From the IMG/VR virus record IMGVR_UViG_3300037086_000036, positions 1 to 31,952 of that record: 31,952 nucleotides of DNA; one strand, written 5' to 3'. Source of the stretch: a virus. The notes below the pieces were generated by a model. The model was not told the DNA's origin, searched no databases, and saw only the letters and a list, made by a program, of their open reading frames with translations. Of the stretch, positions 1 to 6,786 are shown piece after piece. Positions within the stretch are counted from its first letter, which is position 1. Each line of letters starts with the position of its first letter. Made by a program: the position numbers and the translations under genes.

Positions 1-35
1 GTCCCACAAAACAATACGAGGTGTTATACAATACA

Positions 36-638
36 ATGGTAAGAACTAAAACCCCTACAATACAACGAACACGCTACACCACAGTCGAATACAAACCAAT
101 AGACCCACGCCTTATCCCAATACCCCCGCCCATACGCTTCGGTGCGGGCCGCCCCCCACTATACGAATCAGTAGAACAACTCGAAAAGGACATCCTCACA
201 TACTTCGAGAGCTGCTGGAGTACACGCATAGAAGTCAAAACGGACATCAACAACAATATAACACGTCAAGAGGTACCGTTCCAACGAGAACCCTACATGA
301 TAACAGGGCTCGCCTGCTGGCTGGGCATGAACCGTTGTACACTGTTAGACTACCAGAATAATAATGCAGAATTTACCGCCACGATAAATAAAGCCAAGAG
401 TTATATCGAGCACAACGCCGAGAAGCTTCTGCTAACAGGAAAGGCACCCACAGCAGGCGTCATCTTCAGCATATCCAATAACTTTACACGCTGGAAAGAC
501 GTACGCCGCACAGAACATACCGGCCCAGAAGGAACCCCCCTCACCTCACTACTGGGTACTCCAAACGATGAACGGGCACGAGCAACACGTGAACAGATGT
601 TGAAAGACTACGGTTCCGGGGAAGATACTACACTATGA
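36..638 (+). CDS. terS: Terminase small subunit (gp3-like DNA packaging protein)
   Basis: This is probably the small terminase, which recognises phage DNA and hands it to the large subunit for packaging into the prohead. The middle of the protein has the pattern seen in gp3-type packaging proteins: a GRPPLY motif, a helix starting VEQLEKDI, then a 'TGLACWLGMNRCTLLDY' helix-turn-helix-like segment, followed by the 'GVIFSISNNF' stretch. Length (200 aa) fits the family. I chose ATG at 36 because GAGGTG at 18-23 lies upstream as a ribosome binding site; an in-frame GTG at 21 would add five residues. Its stop overlaps the next ATG (ATGA). Its place ahead of the large terminase gene supports the call. 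Confidence 0.8.
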   Translation: MVRTKTPTIQRTRYTTVEYKPIDPRLIPIPPPIRFGAGRPPLYESVEQLEKDILTYFESCWSTRIEVKTDINNNITRQEVPFQREPYMITGLACWLGMNRCTLLDYQNNNAEFTATINKAKSYIEHNAEKLLLTGKAPTAGVIFSISNNFTRWKDVRRTEHTGPEGTPLTSLLGTPNDERARATREQMLKDYGSGEDTTL

Positions 639-787
639 ACGGGAAGAACGCTACGGGATTTGTTTGTGCCAACACAGGCTGCCACGGGTATAAGGCGGAC
701 GAGCCCAACCATTGTAAACAGTTCTACAATGTAATGTGCTGTCGTATATATGTCGCGCCCCCGGGAGTATACGTTGAGAATAGTTAA
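635..787 (+). CDS. Small Cys/His-rich protein, 50 aa
   Basis: A short open frame starts inside the stop of the small terminase gene (ATGA overlap), so translation is probably coupled. The product has cysteines at residues 11, 16, 27, 35 and 36 and histidines at 17 and 26, which could form a small zinc-binding knuckle. I do not recognise a family. The coupling and the lack of room for any other gene before 812 favour a real gene, but no homology is claimed. Confidence 0.5.
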   Translation: MNGKNATGFVCANTGCHGYKADEPNHCKQFYNVMCCRIYVAPPGVYVENS

Positions 788-811
788 AGAACTTGTGAAC
801 AAGCTCTTCAG

Positions 812-1297
812 ATGAACGAGGCACATATACAGACGTTGCTGTTCAGGTATCTACAAGACAAGGGGCACAGCTTCATCGCCCCCAACTGTTGTGCACTAGG
901 ATATGAAGCCGATCTATTAAGCGTTCCAGACTCGGGGTTTTGTTATGAGTATGAAATTAAGACTACCCGTGCCGATTTCAAGGCCGACGCCGCCAAGCGG
1001 AACAAACACGACAGTTATTCCAATGCGGGAAATATGCGGAGTCTCAGCAGGGCAAGACGAGCTCCGGCACGTTTCTATTATGTCGTACCGGCACACCTCG
1101 TTGAACCAGCCGAAGTTCCTGTTCACTCGGGTTTGATGTTTGTCTTGGAGAACGGGACGATTGAGACAATAAAACAAGCACCGTGGCTACATCACGAAAT
1201 GTTGGGTTTCGACACATATCGCCGCATTGCCAACAGTTTGATGTGGAAAGTATTTAATGGAGTTACTAAACGTCAGGAAATGGTGAGGACACGATAA
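812..1297 (+). CDS. PD-(D/E)xK nuclease-like protein (MmcB/VRR-NUC-like)
   Basis: The N-terminal half resembles restriction-endonuclease-fold proteins of the MmcB/VRR-NUC type: an amphipathic first helix, then 'YEADLLSV' with Asp34, and 'YEYEIKTTRADFKAD', giving the D...ExK arrangement Asp34, Glu48, Lys50. A Lys/Arg-rich helix follows (residues 57-85), then a strand with 'FYYVVPAHLV'. It sits between the two terminase genes, a common position for small nucleases linked to DNA maturation or packaging, but a role in packaging is inference. There is no strong ribosome binding site before ATG 812. The catalytic pattern is clear; the exact family is not. Confidence 0.6.
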   Translation: MNEAHIQTLLFRYLQDKGHSFIAPNCCALGYEADLLSVPDSGFCYEYEIKTTRADFKADAAKRNKHDSYSNAGNMRSLSRARRAPARFYYVVPAHLVEPAEVPVHSGLMFVLENGTIETIKQAPWLHHEMLGFDTYRRIANSLMWKVFNGVTKRQEMVRTR

Positions 1298-1404
1298 GAG
1301 GGGTGGGGCACATAGGTTCTTTCACTTATGACGGTCGCAATATGGCTTCGGTCTATGTTGGGCAAACCATAAGCAGCGTAGTCTTTTTGACCCCTCTTTT
1401 TATT
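1297..1404 (+). ncRNA. Candidate structured RNA with possible pseudoknot and U-rich tail
   Basis: The gap between the nuclease gene and the next gene can fold. AGAGGGG (1297-1303) pairs with CCCCTCT (1391-1397), which runs straight into TTTTTATTATTT, as in an intrinsic terminator. Inside, ACATAGGT (1310-1317) pairs with GTCTATGT (1351-1358, two wobble pairs), and CTTATG (1325-1330) pairs with CATAAG (1368-1373). These two helices cross, forming an H-type pseudoknot. A short UUCG hairpin (1344-1353) would compete with the first helix. No tRNA or riboswitch class that I know matches. It may be a processed RNA, a leader or just a terminator with a long loop. Confidence 0.3.
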
Positions 1405-1420
1405 ATTTAAAGGAATATAC

Positions 1421-1735
1421 ATGAAATACATAATGCTCGACAAACGCTATCCCGTTACGTTCCCGGACATGATATGCCATAGCAGCATACGGAACACGGA
1501 GAAGCGTAAGGTAACTTCGGCGGGCTTCTTCTACATAGGCCCCGGGCCGGAGAACGCAGTGTCCACGTTCGGCGCAGCGGGTTCCCTCGACGGTATGAAA
1601 CCGGCAGTAGAAGACGCAGGGATGCTTACTCTATACTTCAAGGGGCTGCTCGAACCCTTGAGCACGCTTCAGGCATTCCAAGTTGTACATGGGGTGCGTA
1701 CAGTAGACGACTTTGGATTAGGGAGGAAAAAGTAG
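1421..1735 (+). CDS. Hypothetical protein, 104 aa
   Basis: I do not recognise this protein. It is a compact, soluble-looking chain with no signal peptide or membrane segment, rich in Gly and Pro in its middle (residues 39-58), ending in Arg-Lys-Lys. An AAAGGAA ribosome binding site lies just before ATG 1421. Its stop abuts the ATG of the next gene, so the two are probably co-translated ahead of the large terminase gene. Confidence 0.6.
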   Translation: MKYIMLDKRYPVTFPDMICHSSIRNTEKRKVTSAGFFYIGPGPENAVSTFGAAGSLDGMKPAVEDAGMLTLYFKGLLEPLSTLQAFQVVHGVRTVDDFGLGRKK

Positions 1736-2152
1736 ATGGGAAAGGTTAGCAATGGAGGTGTTGTACGTTCCGGGGATTACAAGGGGGTTAAGTGGACGGT
1801 GTCTCATAGTGATAAATCCGATGCTTTTATAGCAGAGTCTAATTTAGACGATGAAACCTTTGAAGGAATGAATGAAAATAGAGTTATTGATGATTTAAAA
1901 TCATGGATTGATGGTCATGTAGGTGGTTCATTCGCAAACGGACGCCGTAAAGCCACAGCCGTAGTGAACGGAAAGCTGGCCGGGCGGTTTGCGGTGATGA
2001 ACGATGGCGGTTGGCACGGTGACGAAATGGATGTGGATAAAGTATCAGAACTGGAGGAGGAGTTGCGAGACGCAATTTCAAGAGGGTATACTGGAAGAGC
2101 AAACAAGATACGTGAGCAGTTAGAAAAACTCGGGATTAAAGAGCATCTATAA
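1736..2152 (+). CDS. Small protein with 'FANGRRKA' motif
   Basis: The function is unknown. The 138-aa protein carries a 'GSFANGRRKATAVVNGKL' segment at residues 64-81 that resembles segments in four other small genes of this window (19938, 21209, 21841, 24790). The first half is acidic and beta-rich; the C-terminus (residues 97-134) is a charged helix, probably a coiled coil. ATG follows the preceding TAG directly, with GGGAGGA as a ribosome binding site. It lies immediately upstream of the large terminase gene, while its relatives lie among the neck and tail genes. Confidence 0.6.
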   Translation: MGKVSNGGVVRSGDYKGVKWTVSHSDKSDAFIAESNLDDETFEGMNENRVIDDLKSWIDGHVGGSFANGRRKATAVVNGKLAGRFAVMNDGGWHGDEMDVDKVSELEEELRDAISRGYTGRANKIREQLEKLGIKEHL

Positions 2153-2153
2153 C

Positions 2154-3650
2154 ATGACTAACCCGGCCCGGCCTAACATACTTCAGTTCTGGAAGATACG
2201 ACGTCTCAATCGGCGCGAGCCCTGCGAGATTCGTCCATTCCACAAACAGATAGGCCGTGCTCTTACAGAACTAGTAATGGGAACCATGAGCCGTCCCAAT
2301 CTAATGATACTTATGCCGCCCCGCTGTGCCAAGACAGATCTGGGCGTACGCACGTTCGTACCGTGGGCGATGAGCAGTTTCCCGGACTCAGAGTTCATAA
2401 CCAGTTCATACGGTGCCGACCTTGCGGTTGATTCAGCCATTGATATACGGAACACGTTGTCGTCAGACTGGTATCGTTCTATGGTTGACAAGACATGGGG
2501 AGCCCACGTAGAGATGCGGGGGGAGAAGGGCGGTGGCCGTCAAGACTACTTCTACACTGAGGAGAAGGGGTCAGTAAAAGCAACAGGTCGTGGTGGCGCA
2601 ATAACAGGATTCGGTGCCGGGAAGCTGAGACCAGAGTTCGGCGGCTGCATCATCATGGACGACATGCTCAAGGCGCAGGAGGCCCGTAGCCCCGCCGCAC
2701 GCAAGGAGGCCGTCGCTTATTATACGGGCACATTGAAAACCCGCCGTAATAGGCTTGAGGCCCCTAAGACTCCGATGGTGCTTATTATGCAGCGGCTCCA
2801 CGTCGAAGACCTCGCCGGTTATATATTACGTGAGGAACGAGACGAATGGCAGGTACTTCAAATCGAAGCACACAACGAAACAGAAACCTGCTGGCCCGGG
2901 CGTATAGGCATGGACGAGATGTTGACCATGCGGGAACAGGCCCCGGACGACTATTGGCCACAATACATGCAAAACCCGAAGGCCTCCGCAGGAATAATGT
3001 TCAAGCGGGAGTACTGGAAATATTGGCAGGACATCAACAAAGTCAACAAACTGATAACGCTCAAGATAATAACAGCGGATACAGCGTTCAAGACAGAGGA
3101 TGCGAACGACTGGAGTGTGTTCCAATGCTGGGGCTTGACCACCTGGGGCATGATATTGATAGATCAGGTGCGTGCCAAGATGGAGTTCCCGGAGTTGGTG
3201 CAAGCGGCCAAAGACTTCTGGGATAAGCATAGCAGGAAGACGTCAATACACATAACCCCGGCCTCAGAGTTCTGGGTGGAAGACAAAGCGTCCGGCCAGA
3301 GTCTGGTACAAGTGCTACGGCGCGAGTCAATACCGGCCCGGGCATGGACCCCGGACGAGAGCATGAAGGCAAACAAGAACAAGAAGTCGGTAGCCATTGG
3401 GGTAATGGCAAGCACGGACAAAGTTGGGCGAGGCAATCAGTGCACCATGCCGCTCTCAGCCGGGCGCATCATTATCCCAGATCCAAAGCTTCCTGATTAC
3501 AAGTGGGTGGAGGGATTTATAGCAGAGCACGAAGCGTTTACAAAAGACGACAGTCATCTACATGACGACCAGGTGGACACCTTTACAGAGGCCTGCATTA
3601 TATGGCAGGCCCGGGGAGGCGGAGCCGGGGTCGTTCCAGCATATAATTGA
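2154..3650 (+). CDS. terL: Terminase large subunit
   Basis: This is the ATP-driven packaging motor and nuclease that fills the prohead through the portal. The ATPase domain shows a Walker A-like 'PPRCAKT' at residues 55-61, with Ala where Gly is usual, and a Walker B-like 'CIIMDD' at 165-170. The RNase H-fold nuclease domain starts near residue 303 with 'IITADTAFK' (Asp309) and ends with 'HLHDDQVDTFTEA' (Asp471/472/475), where the metal-binding acids are expected. The length of 498 aa is normal. The gene starts one base after the preceding stop and its end overlaps an alternative TTG start of the next frame. Best-supported call of the packaging block. Confidence 0.93.
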   Translation: MTNPARPNILQFWKIRRLNRREPCEIRPFHKQIGRALTELVMGTMSRPNLMILMPPRCAKTDLGVRTFVPWAMSSFPDSEFITSSYGADLAVDSAIDIRNTLSSDWYRSMVDKTWGAHVEMRGEKGGGRQDYFYTEEKGSVKATGRGGAITGFGAGKLRPEFGGCIIMDDMLKAQEARSPAARKEAVAYYTGTLKTRRNRLEAPKTPMVLIMQRLHVEDLAGYILREERDEWQVLQIEAHNETETCWPGRIGMDEMLTMREQAPDDYWPQYMQNPKASAGIMFKREYWKYWQDINKVNKLITLKIITADTAFKTEDANDWSVFQCWGLTTWGMILIDQVRAKMEFPELVQAAKDFWDKHSRKTSIHITPASEFWVEDKASGQSLVQVLRRESIPARAWTPDESMKANKNKKSVAIGVMASTDKVGRGNQCTMPLSAGRIIIPDPKLPDYKWVEGFIAEHEAFTKDDSHLHDDQVDTFTEACIIWQARGGGAGVVPAYN

Positions 3651-3673
3651 GAGAGCAGGGGCGGGGGTTGACT

Positions 3674-4504
3674 ATGGATATCTTCGATCGTGCACAGGAG
3701 GGGGCATTAGCGTTAACAGAACAGGCTGTAAACACTTTCTTGAGACGACCACGATTGATGGTGTCACAATTTATATGCAGGGATTGTGGATATGAAATAG
3801 AAGACTCCCGGGTTGAAGCATGCCGGGAGCAGCGGATAAACATTGTACGTTGTATGACGTGTCAAACAAAACATGAGAAGAAAGAGAAGGAGAATAGACT
3901 TATGAAAAAGATATGTAGTTCAGTTTCGAGAGGATTTGTAGTTTTGTTGCTGTCCTTGGTGATGCTTGCCACGGCCCCGGGCCTTGCGCTTGCGGTAGAC
4001 CACGTTGCTGGCACATGCATACAGACGCTAACGCAGTATGGGATTAGCGCAAGCATGTCGGTGGGTAACCCAATCGTCAGTCTCAAGTTTACATGCACAG
4101 CAGACAACGAAGATGGCACTATACCCAATCAGACCGTTACGACGGCCAACATGAATAAGTTGAAAGGTCAGTATTTCCTCTATCTTGTATCAGCTTATCC
4201 AGTAACGGGGGAGAGTGCAGTGGCACCAGACGCAGCGGATGTTCTCATATTAGACGCCGCAGGTTTTGACTTGTTAGGAAGCACCGATGGTTCTACGGCA
4301 GTGAAGGGAGCCGGATTGATAGACGCAACGTTGAAGAAGACGGTAGCACCTTATCTGTCATCGGCTCCTGCATGGTACTTTCCACCTATTATGAGTACGC
4401 TTACGCTCGTGGTGTCAGGACAGGCCACGCACAGCGCAACATACGTAGTTGAATTAACATTCGGGAAGTTTGGCGGGTTTATTCCTGTCAGCCTTCCTCA
4501 ATAA
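3674..4504 (+). CDS. DksA/TraR-type zinc-finger protein, fused in frame to a secreted protein
   Basis: Residues 1-72 from ATG 3674 look like the small DksA/TraR C4 zinc-finger proteins common in phages: 'MDIFDRAQ' start, then Cys35, Cys38, Cys60 and Cys63 (CRDC...CMTC) with the 'CQTKHEKK' ending. Such proteins bind RNA polymerase and alter transcription. Here no stop codon follows; the frame runs straight into a signal-peptide protein beginning at 3902. Full-length translation would give 276 aa with the hydrophobic segment as an internal membrane anchor. ATG 3674 has a G-rich site (GGGGG) upstream; a TTG at 3647 in the same frame is less likely. Confidence 0.7.
   Translation: MDIFDRAQEGALALTEQAVNTFLRRPRLMVSQFICRDCGYEIEDSRVEACREQRINIVRCMTCQTKHEKKEKENRLMKKICSSVSRGFVVLLLSLVMLATAPGLALAVDHVAGTCIQTLTQYGISASMSVGNPIVSLKFTCTADNEDGTIPNQTVTTANMNKLKGQYFLYLVSAYPVTGESAVAPDAADVLILDAAGFDLLGSTDGSTAVKGAGLIDATLKKTVAPYLSSAPAWYFPPIMSTLTLVVSGQATHSATYVVELTFGKFGGFIPVSLPQ
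3902..4504 (+). CDS. Putative secreted phage structural-type protein (internal start)
   Basis: ATG 3902 has a strong AAGGAG site (3887-3892) nine bases upstream, so this 200-aa product is probably made independently of the upstream zinc-finger domain. Residues 1-31 form a classic Sec signal peptide ending ALA before VDH. The mature part has the pattern of a family I associate with phage virion proteins: an initial 'GTCIQTLTQYG', a central 'ADVLILDAAGFDLLG', and a C-terminal beta pair 'LTLVVSGQ...YVVELTFG'. The family resemblance is by eye and moderate. Signal peptides are unusual for virion proteins made in the cytoplasm. Confidence 0.65.
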   Translation: MKKICSSVSRGFVVLLLSLVMLATAPGLALAVDHVAGTCIQTLTQYGISASMSVGNPIVSLKFTCTADNEDGTIPNQTVTTANMNKLKGQYFLYLVSAYPVTGESAVAPDAADVLILDAAGFDLLGSTDGSTAVKGAGLIDATLKKTVAPYLSSAPAWYFPPIMSTLTLVVSGQATHSATYVVELTFGKFGGFIPVSLPQ

Positions 4505-4515
4505 TGAAATAATCG

Positions 4516-4545
4516 AAGGAGTCATCGCATAAGGAGGCATCGCAT
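4516..4545 (+). repeat. Tandem 15-bp duplication of a ribosome binding site
   Basis: AAGGAGTCATCGCAT (4516-4530) is followed at once by AAGGAGGCATCGCAT (4531-4545), one base different. Both copies hold AAGGAG; only the second is placed correctly for ATG 4544, which lies at its end. Confidence 0.85.
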
Positions 4546-6727
4546 GAAGAAGTTATCCGCAATACTTTTATTTATTGTCCTTGCGCTTTCTGGCTGGGTC
4601 GGGTCTGCTCTTGGCACAAGCGTATATTCCTTTACGGCATTGACTGGCGGTGGAGCGGGTGCCCTTGACAGACTAAAGACACCTGCCGGGGTTACGATAG
4701 CACCCGTAACTGGAGATACGGCGATGGGGGTTGTCGGTGGAAAACCGTATTTCTATACCTACAACTCCACGTGCTCAACACCCACCAGTTCTCCAACCAC
4801 CATACGCCCTACGAGTAACATTGGTTGTTGGACTCATGCCTCTGAACTAGAAAACGGAACGGTCAACTACATCACATACTGGACGGGGCTGCATACGCTG
4901 GGTGCGATTCAACTAACCCCGAACAGGGCGTTAGGGACAAACGCAAGCGGCCTGCCTGTTGCAATTACCGGGCAGGCGTTTGGAGATTCCCTTCCGTTGC
5001 TCTACAACGTGTCGGCTCCCACAAAGTTAGGCCAATTTGACTTATCGGCTGTTACCGCAGGAAATACAAGAAAGATGTACTGGAGGGATAAAGACTTCAC
5101 TCCAGTAGACCTCGCAGGCGACACGTTCACCGGAAAGATAACGACAGTTGCGTCTGCTACAGGGGGAGCAGGTTTTAATCTGCCCCACGGCACAGTTCCT
5201 TCCAGTCCCAATGACGGTGATTTGTGGACTACGACATCCGGTTTGTATGCGAGGATTAATGGAAGTACGGTTGGGCCCTTCTCATCGACTCCCACATGTA
5301 CGGCGACAATACCAACGTTTACAGCGGTTACCGGCGCAGGACTTTCCACAGAAGAGACGAGCAATACCGTAACAGTTTCGATAACAAATTGCGCCAACGC
5401 TACGATATCGATTGCAGGGAACTCTGGCCAATACAAAATCAACTCAGGAAGCTATACAGCGTCCCCTGCATTGTTAGCTACTGGAGACTCCGTTACTGTC
5501 AAACAAACAAGCAGCGGATCGTATAGTACGGAGACTACATCCACATTAACGGTTGCCAGTCAAAGTCAGGCATACAACGTTACGACTGGCGGTTGCTCCG
5601 CATCGATACCCACCTTCACAGCGGTCACAGATTCTGCAACAAGTACGGTTAATGAAAGCAATACTGTTACAATGGCTCTTACCGGATGCTCTGCCGGGGC
5701 TCCGATATCCATTGCGGGCAACAGCGGACAGTACAAGATTAATTCGGGTAGCTATACGGCAAGTGCAGGGACGGTAGCAAATGGAGACTCGGTCAAGGTC
5801 AAACAGACATCCAGCGGAAGTGCTGATACCCTTACGACCACGACTCTTACGGTTGCTGGTTCTACGCAGCCTTATAACGTGACTACGGCGGGTTGTTCCG
5901 CATCCATTCCAACATTCACCGCCGTGACGGGGGCTACAACGGCAACTGAGTATACAAGCAATACGGTAACAGTCACCTTGACTAATTGTCCATCAGGAGC
6001 GGCAATATCGATAGCCGGGAACAGCGGATTATACAAAATAAACTCTGGTTCATATACGGCAAGTGCGGGAACAGTAGCGAACGGAGATTCCGTTACGGTC
6101 AAACAAACCTCCAGCGGGAGCGGGGGCACAAAAACAACAACCACCTTAACGGTTGCTGCCGCAACACAGGGGTATGATGTAACAACATCACAATCCGCCA
6201 ACGCAACGTGGAGTGGTGACACAGAACTAGAGCAAATATCACCAGGGTCTTGCCATTATTCTCTAAATCCTATGTTAATAGCTGATATAACAGGTGTGAA
6301 TTATCATATTTTAATAAAAGCAGATGCATCAGCTTGGAGCGGGACAATTAGTTTAGCAAAACTTTATATGTATTGGGTGAATACTGGCTATACGCATACT
6401 GGAGCAGCAGTTCAAGCATGTAAATTAACAAGAGCGTATGTAAATAATGAAGCGACTTGGAATAGTTATTCAACGGGAAACGCATGGACTACTCCTGGCG
6501 GTGATTACGTGTCAAGCAATCCGTCCTGTGGGTCTGCAAATGTAATTTCTAGCGCAGGTTGGATGAATTGGGATGTGACTGCTATCGTTCAGGACGCTAT
6601 TACGAATAACAGCGGTATTGTGAATATACTAATTAAATATACAACAGAGAATGGAGCATCTTATTCAGAATCATTTAATTCTGACAATGCGACATCCAAC
6701 AAACCATATTTAGCTATTACGCAATAA
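4544..6727 (+). CDS. Secreted tail-fibre/adhesin-like protein with three Ig-like repeats and a DNRLRE-like domain
   Basis: This 727-aa protein probably binds a surface ligand. Residues 1-24 are a Sec signal peptide. Residues ~180-247 match a segment typical of phage tail fibres ('LAGDTFTGK', 'ATGGAGFNLPHG', 'GDLWTTTSGLYARI'). Three near-identical ~99-aa beta-rich repeats follow, beginning at Cys252, Cys351 and Cys451. The C-terminus (~552-727) resembles a DNRLRE domain, seen in bacterial surface proteins, with an 'EATWNSY' core and an 'NWDVTAIVQ' motif. A tail-fibre segment together with a signal peptide is unusual: it may be a fibre, or a protein displayed on the infected cell. The DNRLRE part is visibly AT-richer than the repeats. 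Confidence 0.75.
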   Translation: MKKLSAILLFIVLALSGWVGSALGTSVYSFTALTGGGAGALDRLKTPAGVTIAPVTGDTAMGVVGGKPYFYTYNSTCSTPTSSPTTIRPTSNIGCWTHASELENGTVNYITYWTGLHTLGAIQLTPNRALGTNASGLPVAITGQAFGDSLPLLYNVSAPTKLGQFDLSAVTAGNTRKMYWRDKDFTPVDLAGDTFTGKITTVASATGGAGFNLPHGTVPSSPNDGDLWTTTSGLYARINGSTVGPFSSTPTCTATIPTFTAVTGAGLSTEETSNTVTVSITNCANATISIAGNSGQYKINSGSYTASPALLATGDSVTVKQTSSGSYSTETTSTLTVASQSQAYNVTTGGCSASIPTFTAVTDSATSTVNESNTVTMALTGCSAGAPISIAGNSGQYKINSGSYTASAGTVANGDSVKVKQTSSGSADTLTTTTLTVAGSTQPYNVTTAGCSASIPTFTAVTGATTATEYTSNTVTVTLTNCPSGAAISIAGNSGLYKINSGSYTASAGTVANGDSVTVKQTSSGSGGTKTTTTLTVAAATQGYDVTTSQSANATWSGDTELEQISPGSCHYSLNPMLIADITGVNYHILIKADASAWSGTISLAKLYMYWVNTGYTHTGAAVQACKLTRAYVNNEATWNSYSTGNAWTTPGGDYVSSNPSCGSANVISSAGWMNWDVTAIVQDAITNNSGIVNILIKYTTENGASYSESFNSDNATSNKPYLAITQ
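5297..6190 (+). repeat. Three tandem coding repeats of about 297-300 bp
   Basis: Units start at 5297, 5594 and 5894, each opening with a Cys codon followed by 'IPTFTAVT' and ending near 'YNVTT' or 'YDVTT'. All share 'SIAGNSG', 'YKINSGSYTAS' and 'VKQTSSGS'. Synonymous differences between units indicate an old duplication kept at the protein level. Confidence 0.9.
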
Positions 6728-6735
6728 GGAAGAAC

Positions 6736-6786
6736 ATGAAAAAAATAAAAGAACCGATAGACTTTGTTGTAGGAGAGAATAGATGA
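6736..6786 (+). CDS. Possible 16-codon leader peptide
   Basis: A tiny open frame starts at ATG 6736, preceded by AAGGA (6726-6730), and its TGA overlaps the ATG of the SGNH hydrolase gene at 6783 (ATGA). The peptide would be basic at its start and then hydrophobic. It could couple or limit translation of the next gene, or be the remnant of a lost gene. There is no independent support. Confidence 0.3.
   Translation: MKKIKEPIDFVVGENR

Noticed and set aside
1298-1397. Possible tRNA in the gap after the nuclease gene
   Set aside because: No cloverleaf, no T-loop consensus and no CCA-type end could be laid out; the pairing pattern is a pseudoknot instead.
5002-5442. Antisense open frame within the fibre-like gene
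   Set aside because: It has no domain, no start signal and overlaps a clear coding region; it reflects the repeat composition.
5297-6190. CRISPR-like or other DNA repeat array
   Set aside because: The repeats are ~300 bp, contiguous and in frame within one protein, so they are protein domain repeats with no spacers.
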